A stretch of 5,994 nucleotides of DNA from Thermomicrobiales bacterium (GCA_020847015.1 JADLCW010000533.1:1-5994), one strand, 5' to 3'; counted from the stretch's first letter, positions 1 through 5,871 are shown. Numbers and translations are program-made. Notes: generated by a model from the letters alone, not told the origin.

Positions 1-322
1 GAATGTCCTCCATCGAGACATCGAGTCGCGTCACGCTGACGAACGCCGGAATGGCCGCTTGCGACCCGACCTCGCCAGCGGCCGGAACGGGCGTTCCTTC
101 AACCGATGCAGGCACCCCAACATCGGCAAGCGGCCAGACGACGTCTCCGAGGTTGTCGCAGGTTCCACTATGGATATGAGCTGGGTGGGCTGGTTCACCC
201 GCCGCTTCCTGCAATTCTGCGACGGGTGTCGTATCCTGCGCGATCGCAGCCGACGCCATCAACCCGAGGCTTGCCGCCGCGATCAGCGCGCCTGTGCGAA
301 AGAATCCAGGATATCCTGCCAT
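1..322 (-). CDS. Secreted protein with HPAHIHSGTC motif, 3' end beyond window
   Basis: This minus-strand reading frame is open from an ATG at 322 to the window edge, giving 107 residues with no stop. The start is supported by GGAGG at 330-334, 7 bases upstream. Residues 1-28 form a classical Sec signal peptide: a short N-terminus with Arg9, a hydrophobic stretch at about 11-28, and a likely signal peptidase I cleavage at AIA-QD after residue 28. The mature part starts with a Thr/Pro/Ala/Glu-rich stretch. A motif HPAHIHSGTC (46-55) follows, then DNLGDVVWPLADV. From memory, similar His/Cys motifs occur in secreted Chloroflexota proteins, often repeated and loosely resembling CHRD-type proteins; that is not a database result. 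The three histidines and one cysteine could bind a metal, but this is inference. The substrate and role are unknown. The gene is divergent from the DUF2171-like gene across a 264-base gap. Confidence 0.85.
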   Translation of the reverse strand, partial: MAGYPGFFRTGALIAAASLGLMASAAIAQDTTPVAELQEAAGEPAHPAHIHSGTCDNLGDVVWPLADVGVPASVEGTPVPAAGEVGSQAAIPAFVSVTRLDVSMEDI

Positions 323-586
323 GTCGCTACCTCCGGATGCGGTTGGTCGAACTACTCGTGACCGCGGTGGCGCGGCCGCGCGTGGTCGCCGCGCTGGCGC
401 CGCCTACCCGACACGCAGGTTCGGCGCCGGAACCAGGCATTCGCACAGATGCGGCGCCGGGATTGCGTTGCGGGCGCCACAGGAACTGGCGGCGCCCGAA
501 CATTCGTGGCTGAATGGACAGACGACTCCGAATGCTGTCGGCGCAGACGCCGCGACACCGGGCCTCAGGGTTTGAAGGGGGAATGC
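323..586. other. Divergent intergenic region with GGCGCC-centred repeats and a hairpin
   Basis: This non-coding stretch separates the minus-strand secreted protein from the plus-strand DUF2171-like gene, so it should hold promoters for both. I see no convincing -35/-10 pair in either direction. The sequence CGGCGCCGG occurs at 422-430 and again at 452-460, exactly 30 bases apart. A hairpin can form from 471-478 (CGGGCGCC) and 491-498 (GGCGCCCG), an 8 bp perfect stem, with a further CAG/CTG pairing inside the loop. Short ORFs across this stretch lack ribosome-binding sites and recognisable protein character, and I do not call them. Confidence 0.5.
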
Positions 587-1312
587 ATGCAACCGAACGA
601 CGCCAACCAGACTCGACCGGGCGAGGAGGAGCGGACCCGCGATCCGCTCGATGATGCGGACGACGCCGTCGATACTGAAAAGAATCCCCGCGGACTGTTC
701 GGTCGCATCGCCGATTCGGCCGAAGGTCCGCTGACCGCCGCGGGAGCGGCGATCGATCGATTCAGCCGACCGCGGATTCCCAGCGCCGCCGAAATCGACG
801 CGGCTCGCGCCGATCTGGCCGCTGCCAGCGCCGACTTGGATCCGGCTTCGCCGGTCGCCCCCACGAAGTCAGACGGTTCGACCGAACGCGGCCGCGACTG
901 GTTGTCGGTATCCAACGACAACACGCCGGAAGGTCGACTGCACGATGTCGTCAATGGAGGTCCGATCGCGATCGTGCGCGACGGCATGCACGTGGTCGAC
1001 GTTAACGGCGAAGCGGTCGGCAAGGTGAAAGCGGTGCGGATGGGCAACGCGACCGCCGCAACCGTCAATGAGGCGATCTGGCGGGAAGACGATTCCATCA
1101 TCGACCGGATTGCGCGTGTGGTTCTGGTTGGCTCCGACGAGGCGCTGCCGGAGACCGTGCGCAATCAGTTGCGTCGGGTCGGGTTCATCTTCATCGATGG
1201 CAAGGGCTGGTTGTTCGACCACGACAGCTTTGCTTCGGCTGAGCAGATCGCCCGGGTCGAAGGCGAGACGGTCTACCTGAATGTGCCAAAGGAGGAACTT
1301 CCCGTCGTCTAG
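587..1312 (+). CDS. PRC-barrel/DUF2171-like protein
   Basis: This gene encodes a 241-residue protein with no signal peptide or membrane segment, so probably cytoplasmic. The ATG at 587 was chosen because AAGGGGG (575-581) lies about 5 bases upstream; the frame extends further upstream only as Arg-rich, non-protein-like sequence. An ATG at 583 is in another frame. Residues 1-120 are charged, rich in Asp/Glu/Ala and probably partly disordered, with an Ala-rich helical stretch at about 66-85. Residues 126-241 resemble PRC-barrel/DUF2171 proteins: IVRDGMHVVDVNGEAVGKV (128-146), then GFIFIDGKGWLF (199-210) and a closing strand VEGETVYLNVPKEEL. These beta-rich domains are found in RimM, reaction-centre subunit H and many stress-related proteins of unknown function. 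Family assignment is by eye; function is unknown. The next gene has its own promoter-like box, so this gene is probably monocistronic. Confidence 0.85.
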   Translation: MQPNDANQTRPGEEERTRDPLDDADDAVDTEKNPRGLFGRIADSAEGPLTAAGAAIDRFSRPRIPSAAEIDAARADLAAASADLDPASPVAPTKSDGSTERGRDWLSVSNDNTPEGRLHDVVNGGPIAIVRDGMHVVDVNGEAVGKVKAVRMGNATAATVNEAIWREDDSIIDRIARVVLVGSDEALPETVRNQLRRVGFIFIDGKGWLFDHDSFASAEQIARVEGETVYLNVPKEELPVV

Positions 1313-1381
1313 CCCGCCGAACCGCGCCCAACTGCGCGGGTCTCGAGCCGCGGTCGCGCCGGCTTCTGACGGCGGAACCAT

Positions 1382-1387
1382 TATACT
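1382..1387 (+). promoter_or_regulatory. -10 box TATACT giving a near-leaderless MBL mRNA
   Basis: TATACT lies 9 bases before the ATG at 1397. Transcription starting 6-8 bases after the box would begin at about 1393-1396, so the mRNA would have almost no 5' leader. This fits the absence of a Shine-Dalgarno sequence before that start. No good -35 element is visible at the expected distance, so the call rests on the -10 match and its position. Confidence 0.5.
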
Positions 1388-1396
1388 CGCGCTTGT

Positions 1397-2170
1397 ATGC
1401 CTACCCTTACATTTCTCGGCACCGGCACCTCCAATGGTGTCCCGATGATCGGGTGCGAATGCCCGGTTTGTCGCTCCTCCGATCCGCGCGATCGACGTTC
1501 ACGCTCCTCGGCGGTCGTCCAGCGGGGCGACCGCACGCTGCTGATCGACACCGCTCCGGAACTGCGTCTGCAGGCGATGGCGGTCGGGTTGCGGCGCGTC
1601 GACGCCGTGCTGATCACCCACCCGCATGCCGATCATATCGGCGGATTCGATGATCTGCGCCGCTTCAACGAATTGATGCAGCAGCACCTCCCGGTCTATG
1701 CCGAACCGGGTTCGGCGGCGCTGCTGCGCGAACGCTATGGGTACACGTTCGTCGATCAATATCCGGCGTACGGCATCAAGCCGGATTTGCGGTTGCACGA
1801 GGTTGCAGGACCGTTTGCGGCTCCGGGCGGCGAGGTGATCCCGATTCCGGTCCACCATGGGCGGCTGCCCATTGTCGGCTATCGCTTTGACGATCTCGCC
1901 TACGTGACCGACGCCAAGACCGTACCCGATGAGTCGGTCGCGTTGCTGCGCGGCGTGAAGGTGCTGGTCGTCAACGCGCTGCGGGAGCGCCCCCACCCGA
2001 CCCATTTCAGTTTTGCCGAAGCGTTGGCGTTCATCGAGCGGGTCGGCCCCCACGAAGCGTACTTGACCCATCTTTCTCACGAGACCAGCCACGCTGACGC
2101 CACCGCGCGGTTGCCGCCCCACGTGCACGTGGCCTACGACGGCCTCACCATCGGCGCCGAGCGCAGGTAG
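1397..2170 (+). CDS. PhnP-type metallo-beta-lactamase-fold hydrolase
   Basis: This gene encodes a 257-residue soluble metal-dependent hydrolase of the COG1235/PhnP group. The N-terminal strand FLGTGTSNGVP (6-16) is typical of the group. It is followed by C20-x-C22-x2-C25, which in Escherichia coli PhnP, with a C-terminal His, binds a structural zinc. The dinuclear metal site is visible as THPHADHIGG (H75, H77, D79, H80), H153/H154 in PVHHGR, D172 in YVTD, and H225/H228 in LTHLSHE. PhnP is a cyclic phosphodiesterase, and relatives act on cyclic nucleotides or other phosphodiesters. There are no phn genes here, so the substrate is unknown. Length and motifs are complete. The start at 1397 follows a -10 box almost directly and has no Shine-Dalgarno sequence. 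The next gene is 165 bases downstream behind its own promoter-like sequence. Confidence 0.94.
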   Translation: MPTLTFLGTGTSNGVPMIGCECPVCRSSDPRDRRSRSSAVVQRGDRTLLIDTAPELRLQAMAVGLRRVDAVLITHPHADHIGGFDDLRRFNELMQQHLPVYAEPGSAALLRERYGYTFVDQYPAYGIKPDLRLHEVAGPFAAPGGEVIPIPVHHGRLPIVGYRFDDLAYVTDAKTVPDESVALLRGVKVLVVNALRERPHPTHFSFAEALAFIERVGPHEAYLTHLSHETSHADATARLPPHVHVAYDGLTIGAERR

Positions 2171-2192
2171 GTGCGGGCCGCGCGGTGCTGTT

Positions 2193-2201
2193 TGCTATCA
2201 T
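2193..2201 (+). promoter_or_regulatory. Extended -10 promoter (TGCTATCAT) for the lipid operon
   Basis: TGC-TATCAT lies in the 165-base gap before the glycosyltransferase. It has the TG-n spacing of an extended -10, which can compensate for the absent -35. The predicted start of transcription is near 2208, just before ATGs at 2210 and 2214. It would drive the glycosyltransferase, phosphatidyltransferase and 56-residue membrane protein genes. Nothing else in the gap looks like a promoter. Confidence 0.5.
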
Positions 2202-2213
2202 CCTCAGGCATGG

Positions 2214-2339
2214 ATGCGTGGCCGGCCGGCGCGATGCGCGGAGATCGCGCCGAGGCTCAAGGACATGGTCGTGGATGAACCGGTCGCGGAGCGACGCGAT
2301 CTTGCCAGCGGGCCGGCGGCAGAGGATGGGCGCGCGTGA
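2214..2339 (+). CDS. Possible 41-residue coupled leader ORF before the mannosyltransferase
   Basis: This short frame starts at an ATG 12 bases after the -10 box and ends in TGA at 2337-2339. That stop overlaps the GTG start of the glycosyltransferase (GTGA at 2336-2339), the arrangement of translationally coupled genes. The translation has a basic N-terminal part (MRGRPAR) and an acidic, Ala-rich C-terminal part (DEPVAERRD onward). It has no hydrophobic segment or recognisable domain. Third codon positions are mostly G or C, as expected of a coding frame here, but in GC-rich DNA this is weak support. No Shine-Dalgarno sequence precedes the ATG, so translation would be nearly leaderless. An alternative ATG in the same frame lies at 2265. 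The stretch may simply be a non-coding leader. Confidence 0.35.
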   Translation: MRGRPARCAEIAPRLKDMVVDEPVAERRDLASGPAAEDGRA

Positions 2340-3478
2340 AGATCGCTCTCGTCTCCCCCTACGATTTCGCCAATCCCGGCGGGGTTTCCGAGCATATCGG
2401 CCACCTCAGCGCCGAGTTTCGCAAACTGGGCCACGATGTCACGGTGATGGCCCCGCGAGCGCGCAAGGGCGGTCTGGAGATTCGCGACGGCTTCTACGGC
2501 ATTGGGCGCACCTTCGCCATTCCCAGTAATGGCAGCACCGCTCGCCTCACCTTCGATGTCACCCTCTACGCGGCGGTCAAGGGCGTGATGCGGCGCGAGA
2601 GTTTCGATGTCGTCCATGTGCACGAGCCGCTGGTGCCGGCGCTGCCCTACATGGTATTGCTCAACTCCCAGGCGGTGAACGTGGCCACGTTTCATGCCTT
2701 CCGCTCCTCGAGCGCGCTGTACACTGCGTTCAAACCGTACATGAAACTGCTGTTGTCGCGGCTGGATGGTCGCATCGCCGTATCCGAGCCGGCCCGCGAG
2801 TTCGTCAGCCAGTATTTTCAGGGGCCGTACGAGATCATCCCCAATGGCATCGACATGGCGCGATTCGATCGCGTGCAGCCATGCCCGTGGGCCATGGGCG
2901 ACCGGCCGCGCGTGCTCTTCGTGGGGCGCTATAACGAGCCGCGCAAGGGATTCAAGTACTTGCTACGGGCGATGGGGCAGGTGCAGCGGCAATTCCCGGA
3001 CGCTCAACTCGTGGTGGTCGGCACCGGCAAACCGGAAAAATTCGCCAAGATGATGGAAAAATACGCGGTCCGCCATGTTACGTTCGCCGGGTTTGTACCG
3101 CCGGAGGAATTGCCGCGCTACTATGCGAGTTGCGATGTGTTTTGTGCGCCATCGATCGCCCGCGAAAGCTTTGGCATTGTACTGCTGGAGGCCATGGCGT
3201 CCGGCAAGCCGGTGGTGGCTGGTGACAATCCGGGTTACGCCAGCGTGATGACCCACGGTCATGAGGGGATGTTGACCCCGCCGAAGAACGCGCAGGATCT
3301 CGCCCTGGCGCTGGTGCGCCTGCTCGCTGATAGGGAACTGCGAGAACGATTTGGCGCCGCCGGCCGCATCACGGCGCAGCGATATGCTTGGCCGCTGCTG
3401 GCCGAGCGGGTTCTCGACGTGTACGACCGCGCGGCCCGCGGAGCCGTGCTCGCGCCCCGGCAGCGGGGCTTCGCGTAG
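2336..3478 (+). CDS. pimA: PimA-like GT4 glycosyltransferase (phosphatidylinositol mannosyltransferase type)
   Basis: This gene encodes a complete 380-residue GT-B-fold retaining glycosyltransferase of family GT4. It closely resembles mycobacterial PimA, which transfers mannose from GDP-mannose to phosphatidylinositol on the inner membrane face. The N-terminal glycine loop is PYDFANPGGV (8-17). HVHEP (94-98) and ATFHAF with H120 match the acceptor-domain landmarks. GRYNEPRKG (197-205) supplies R198 and K204, equivalent to PimA R196 and K202. ARESFGIVLLEAM (275-287) contains the EX7E motif, E277 and E285. The GTG start at 2336 is chosen because MKIALVSPYDF is the family's usual N-terminus and AGAGGA lies about 10 bases upstream. 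The next gene, 13 bases downstream, is a phosphatidylinositol-phosphate-synthase-like enzyme, which supports this substrate class. The exact sugar and lipid acceptor are inferred; another GT4 lipid glycosyltransferase remains possible. Confidence 0.93.
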   Translation: MKIALVSPYDFANPGGVSEHIGHLSAEFRKLGHDVTVMAPRARKGGLEIRDGFYGIGRTFAIPSNGSTARLTFDVTLYAAVKGVMRRESFDVVHVHEPLVPALPYMVLLNSQAVNVATFHAFRSSSALYTAFKPYMKLLLSRLDGRIAVSEPAREFVSQYFQGPYEIIPNGIDMARFDRVQPCPWAMGDRPRVLFVGRYNEPRKGFKYLLRAMGQVQRQFPDAQLVVVGTGKPEKFAKMMEKYAVRHVTFAGFVPPEELPRYYASCDVFCAPSIARESFGIVLLEAMASGKPVVAGDNPGYASVMTHGHEGMLTPPKNAQDLALALVRLLADRELRERFGAAGRITAQRYAWPLLAERVLDVYDRAARGAVLAPRQRGFA

Positions 3479-3491
3479 CGGAGAGCGGCTG

Positions 3492-4124
3492 GTGATCTCG
3501 GAGTGGATCGGTCCCCGCGTCCGCACATGGATGCTCCGGGTCGGTCGCGTGTTGTCCGGTTGGGGGTTGTCGCCCAACCTGTTGACGGTGCTCGGGTTAG
3601 TGCTCAACGGGCTGGTGGCGGTCGTTATCGCGATGGGCCACCCGGTCGCGGGCGGGGCATTCTTGCTGATCGCCAGCGCCTTCGACATGCTCGATGGGGC
3701 CGTCGCCCGCGCCGACGACTCGGTGACGCGCTTCGGCGGGTTCCTCGATTCCACGCTCGACCGCTATTCCGAGATCGTGATCTTCGTCGGCGTGCTGGTC
3801 TACTTGCTCGATACGCCGGACGGCCGCATCGGCAGCGTGCTGGTGCTGTTGTCCGCGACCGGGGCGCTCATGATCAGCTACGTCCGGGCCCGCGCGGAAG
3901 CCGCCGGATTTGGCGCTTCGGTCGGGTTGCTGCCGCGACCGGAGCGGGTCATCCTGTTGGCAATCTGCCTGCTGCTGGGTCGCCCCATCTGGGCGCTGTG
4001 GATTTTGGCGATCTTCACGCATGTGACGGCCGCCATGCGCATCCTGCACGTTTGGCGAGCGGGTCAGGCCGAGGCGACCGCTAAAACGAGACCGGCCTCG
4101 CGCGGCAGCGGGGCGGCTTCATGA
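3492..4124 (+). CDS. pgsA: CDP-alcohol phosphatidyltransferase, phosphatidylinositol-phosphate-synthase-like
   Basis: This gene encodes a 210-residue integral membrane enzyme that joins a CDP-activated lipid to an alcohol phosphate with release of CMP. The complete family signature D-x2-DG-x2-AR-x8-G-x3-D-x3-D is present: D65, D68-G69, A72-R73, G82, D86 and D90, the last being the probable catalytic base. GLSPNLLTVLG (25-35) opens the first membrane helix. FDMLDGAVAR, then SYVRARAEAAGF and LPRPERVILL, resemble mycobacterial PgsA1. That enzyme makes phosphatidylinositol phosphate from CDP-diacylglycerol and inositol 1-phosphate. Several hydrophobic helices are evident. The GTG start at 3492 has GGAG (3480-3483) 8 bases upstream; an upstream extension of the frame overlaps the preceding gene and is not protein-like. 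The adjacent PimA-like gene favours inositol over glycerol phosphate, but phosphatidylglycerophosphate synthase is the alternative. The stop overlaps the next ATG. Confidence 0.93.
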   Translation: MISEWIGPRVRTWMLRVGRVLSGWGLSPNLLTVLGLVLNGLVAVVIAMGHPVAGGAFLLIASAFDMLDGAVARADDSVTRFGGFLDSTLDRYSEIVIFVGVLVYLLDTPDGRIGSVLVLLSATGALMISYVRARAEAAGFGASVGLLPRPERVILLAICLLLGRPIWALWILAIFTHVTAAMRILHVWRAGQAEATAKTRPASRGSGAAS

Positions 4125-4291
4125 GCGATCGCGGTCCTCATCTCGATGGGCCGGACGACTTGCCGCCCACCACCGCTCACGACATCGCTTCTGCCGGCCG
4201 TTCTTGCTCGGCGATCCTCGTGCTGGCGGTGATTATTCTGCTGTTGTTGTGCATCGGGATCGCGTTGCGCTGGGCGTTGCTCCAACCCTAG
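4121..4291 (+). CDS. Small single-pass membrane protein coupled to the phosphatidyltransferase
   Basis: This gene encodes 56 residues. Its ATG overlaps the TGA of the phosphatidyltransferase (ATGA at 4121-4124), implying translational coupling; only a weak GGGGCGG lies upstream. Residues 1-29 are hydrophilic and contain several Asp and Pro residues (DGPDDLPPTTAHD). Residues 30-49 form one strongly hydrophobic helix (AILVLAVIILLLLCIGIAL), followed by RWALLQP. The positive-inside rule is not decisive, because R27 lies before the helix and R50 after it. I do not recognise the family. The overlap suggests a role with the lipid enzymes, for example as an accessory subunit, but this is inference. 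The hydrophobic segment in a frame kept open up to the stop argues that it is real. Confidence 0.72.
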   Translation: MSDRGPHLDGPDDLPPTTAHDIASAGRSCSAILVLAVIILLLLCIGIALRWALLQP

Positions 4292-4325
4292 CCGCGCCCG
4301 CCCGGCCCTCCGCCATCTCGTAGGC

Positions 4326-4331
4326 TATGAT
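4326..4331 (+). promoter_or_regulatory. -10 box TATGAT upstream of the Nit amidase
   Basis: GGCTATGAT lies 43 bases before the ATG at 4375, in the 83-base gap after the small membrane protein. The predicted transcription start is near 4338, leaving a leader of about 37 bases with a clear ribosome-binding site. No good -35 is seen. It resembles the TATCAT and TATACT boxes elsewhere in the window and suggests that the amidase starts a separate unit. Confidence 0.45.
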
Positions 4332-4374
4332 CGCGCCAGGAACGCCGGAGCGCGGCAGCAACGCGGAGGAGCAT

Positions 4375-5256
4375 ATGGACGGCAGCAGCGAACGACTCTC
4401 CGTCGCAGTCGTGCAAATGAACTCGCGCGACGACAAGCAGGCCAATATCGAGGCGGCGCTGGCCGGGATCGACCGGGCGGCGCTGGGCGGCGCGCGTTTC
4501 GTCACGCTGCCTGAAATATGGCCATATCTTGGGCCGGATCGCGACAACTACGAAAACGCCGAGCCAATCCCCGGCCGGACCTCAAATCTGCTGGCGGAGC
4601 GAGCGCGCCGTCACGGAATCCACTTGCACGCCGGCAGCATGCTGGAGCGAGTTGACGGTCGGGAACTTCTGCTCAACACCAGTATCGTGTTCGACCCGCA
4701 GGGGGACATCGTCGCGCGCTACAGCAAGATCCACATGTTCGATGTCGTGCTGGACGGGGTCGCCAGCTACCGCGAGTCAGCGACGGTGGCTCCGGGCGAT
4801 GCGATCGTCACGGTTGACATCGACGGGTTCACGGTCGGGCTGACGATTTGCTACGACCTGCGCTTCCCCGAGCTGTTTCGCATCCTCGCGCTGCGAGGAG
4901 CGGACGCGATCGTGCTGCCGGCGGCCTTTACGATGACCACTGGCAAGGACCATTGGGAAACGCTGATCCGGGCGCGCGCCATCGAGAACCAGCTCTACAT
5001 GATTGCGCCGGCGCAAGTTGGGCAGCATCCGCCGGGCAACTGGAGCTACGGACGCAGCATGATCGTCGACCCGTGGGGCACGGTGCTGGCGACGGCCCCC
5101 GATGAGGAAACGGTCATCTTCGCCGAGCTTTCGAAGGAGCGCACCCGCGCGGTGCGGCGGCAAGTTCCTTCCCTCGCCAACCGGCAGCCTACCGCCTACG
5201 CCTGGCCGCAGGGTGAGCCCGCCGGAGCGGGGCGGGGAATCGCCGCCGTTCGCTGA
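4375..5256 (+). CDS. Carbon-nitrogen hydrolase of the Nit family (deaminated-glutathione amidase/omega-amidase type)
   Basis: This gene encodes a 293-residue cytoplasmic amidase of the nitrilase superfamily. The catalytic triad is clear: E47 in LPEIWPYL, K118 in SKIHMFD and the nucleophile C159 in GLTICYDLRFPEL. The second conserved Glu, E134 in YRES, is also present. AAFTMTTGKDHWETLIRARA and then NQLYMIAPAQVG and SYGRSMIVDPWG are characteristic of Nit1/Nit2-like enzymes. These hydrolyse the amide of deaminated glutathione or of alpha-ketoglutaramate, a form of metabolite repair. The exact substrate cannot be read from sequence. The start at 4375 has GGAGGAG (4365-4371) about 5 bases upstream; an in-frame ATG at 4327 lies on the -10 box and is rejected. 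The last dozen residues (GEPAGAGRGIAAVR) are low complexity. The neighbours do not point to a shared pathway. Confidence 0.96.
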   Translation: MDGSSERLSVAVVQMNSRDDKQANIEAALAGIDRAALGGARFVTLPEIWPYLGPDRDNYENAEPIPGRTSNLLAERARRHGIHLHAGSMLERVDGRELLLNTSIVFDPQGDIVARYSKIHMFDVVLDGVASYRESATVAPGDAIVTVDIDGFTVGLTICYDLRFPELFRILALRGADAIVLPAAFTMTTGKDHWETLIRARAIENQLYMIAPAQVGQHPPGNWSYGRSMIVDPWGTVLATAPDEETVIFAELSKERTRAVRRQVPSLANRQPTAYAWPQGEPAGAGRGIAAVR

Positions 5257-5317
5257 GGGTGCGGCGCGCCGGATCCCCGCTCCTGACTCCGTGAGGTCGA
5301 GGCAAACCGGCATTCCA

Positions 5318-5334
5318 GCCGCCGGGAGGGCGGC
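5318..5334 (+). promoter_or_regulatory. Hairpin overlapping the ribosome-binding site of the LysM gene
   Basis: GCCGCC (5318-5323) can pair with GGCGGC (5329-5334) around the loop GGGAG. The Shine-Dalgarno core GGAGG (5325-5329), 11 bases before the ATG at 5341, lies mostly in the loop. The fold could modulate translation, but a 6 bp GC stem is common by chance in DNA of this composition. Confidence 0.3.
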
Positions 5335-5340
5335 GACGGC

Positions 5341-5700
5341 ATGATCGATGGACTGCGCTCGTCAACGCGAACGCATCGTCATGTCGCGCTTCGGGCGGCC
5401 TCGGCCGCGCTGTGGCTTGCCTTGGCCGCCGCGCTGGGGGGGTGCAGTGGACCCGATGCGCCGGAGCCGACGGTAGTTCCGGCTCCGCCGCTGATCGTCG
5501 TCACGGTCACCCCCGGTCCCAAGGCGACTCCGGCTCCGCGCATCGTGGGGCGCTACGTGGTTCGTCCGGGCGATACCCTCTCCGGCATCGCCAGTCAGTT
5601 CGGCATTTCGGAAGAGGCGATCGTAAACGCGAACCACCTCTCGGATCGTGACCGACTCTACGCTGGCCAGGAGTTGGAAATTCCCGCGCCGAGTTCGTAG
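5341..5700 (+). CDS. LysM-domain lipoprotein
   Basis: This gene encodes a 119-residue exported lipoprotein. The N-terminus carries Arg and His residues (to about R18), then a hydrophobic segment (19-33) ending in the lipobox LGGC with C35 as the acylation site. Residues 36-68 form a Pro/Thr/Val-rich linker, typical of a spacer crossing an envelope layer. Residues 71-114 are one complete LysM domain (RYVVRPGDTLSGIASQFGIS, then NANHL and AGQELEIP), which binds N-acetylglucosamine-containing glycans such as peptidoglycan. There is no catalytic domain, so it is probably a small wall-binding anchor or adaptor. The start follows GGGAGGG with a rather long 11-base spacing. It lies 84 bases after the amidase and might be read through from it; no terminator is visible on either side. 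Confidence 0.9.
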   Translation: MIDGLRSSTRTHRHVALRAASAALWLALAAALGGCSGPDAPEPTVVPAPPLIVVTVTPGPKATPAPRIVGRYVVRPGDTLSGIASQFGISEEAIVNANHLSDRDRLYAGQELEIPAPSS

Positions 5701-5719
5701 AGATTCGGTCAGGCGATGG

Positions 5720-5749
5720 TTGACCGTTTCTGGTGAAGCGTGGTACGCT
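5720..5749 (+). promoter_or_regulatory. Sigma70-type promoter facing the palindrome
   Basis: TTGACC (5720-5725) and TACGCT (5744-5749) are separated by 18 bases. TG at 5741-5742 makes an extended -10 (TGGTACGCT). This is the best-formed promoter in the window. The predicted start is about 5756, just before the first leader hairpin, so the transcript would consist of two hairpins, the plus-strand mini-ORF and the long palindrome. No protein gene begins between here and the window end apart from that mini-ORF. Confidence 0.55.
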
Positions 5750-5758
5750 CGCGTCACC

Positions 5759-5798
5759 GCTGGAGGCTAATGGGTTTCCAGCCGAGGCGAAGGCCTCG
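5759..5798 (+). promoter_or_regulatory. Two consecutive leader hairpins before the palindrome
   Basis: The first hairpin pairs GCTGGA (5759-5764) with TCCAGC (5777-5782), closing a 12-base loop. The second pairs CGAGGC (5783-5788) with GCCTCG (5793-5798) around the tetraloop GAAG. They are immediately adjacent and follow the predicted transcription start by about 3 bases, so they would form the 5' end of the RNA. I do not recognise the pair as a known riboswitch or T-box stem. Confidence 0.5.
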
Positions 5799-5826
5799 TC
5801 CGAGCAGGGTAAAGGAGGTGATGCCC

Positions 5827-5871
5827 ATGAGTAGTCACGGTTCTCTGGGCATCACGGTGGTGTCTGCCTAA
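5827..5871 (+). CDS. 14-residue mini-ORF in the left arm
   Basis: The frame runs ATG to TAA and encodes MSSHGSLGITVVSA. Its Shine-Dalgarno AAAGGAGGTGAT (5811-5822) matches 12 bases of the usual 16S rRNA 3' tail; GGAGG ends 8 bases before the ATG, ideal spacing. The stop lies in the apical loop. The peptide has no membrane helix. It has four serines and no run of one amino acid of the kind used in amino-acid attenuators. The position behind a promoter and in a switchable structure suggests a regulatory leader peptide; the function is unknown. The near-perfect initiation signal is the main evidence that it is translated. Confidence 0.5.
   Translation: MSSHGSLGITVVSA

Noticed and set aside
106..575. 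Overlapping plus-strand frames in and beyond the left-edge gene
   Set aside because: They are Arg-rich with no ribosome-binding sites, and the minus-strand frame at 1-322 has a signal peptide and GGAGG.
565..1164. Long minus-strand frame opposite the DUF2171-like gene
   Set aside because: Its translation is low-complexity Ser/Arg/Ala sequence without domains and it lies antisense to a gene with a clear start and domain; it is a GC-driven shadow.
1499..2128. 209-residue minus-strand frame opposite the PhnP-like hydrolase
   Set aside because: The plus-strand hydrolase has every metal-binding motif; the antisense frame is a by-product of codon bias.
2963..3754. 263-residue minus-strand frame across the glycosyltransferase/phosphatidyltransferase junction
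   Set aside because: It is antisense to two genes with full catalytic motifs and has no recognisable protein features.
5741..5757. T-box-like string (GTGGTACGCTCGCG resembles the T-box anti-terminator sequence)
   Set aside because: It precedes rather than follows the stems, no specifier loop is visible, and it coincides with the -10 box.
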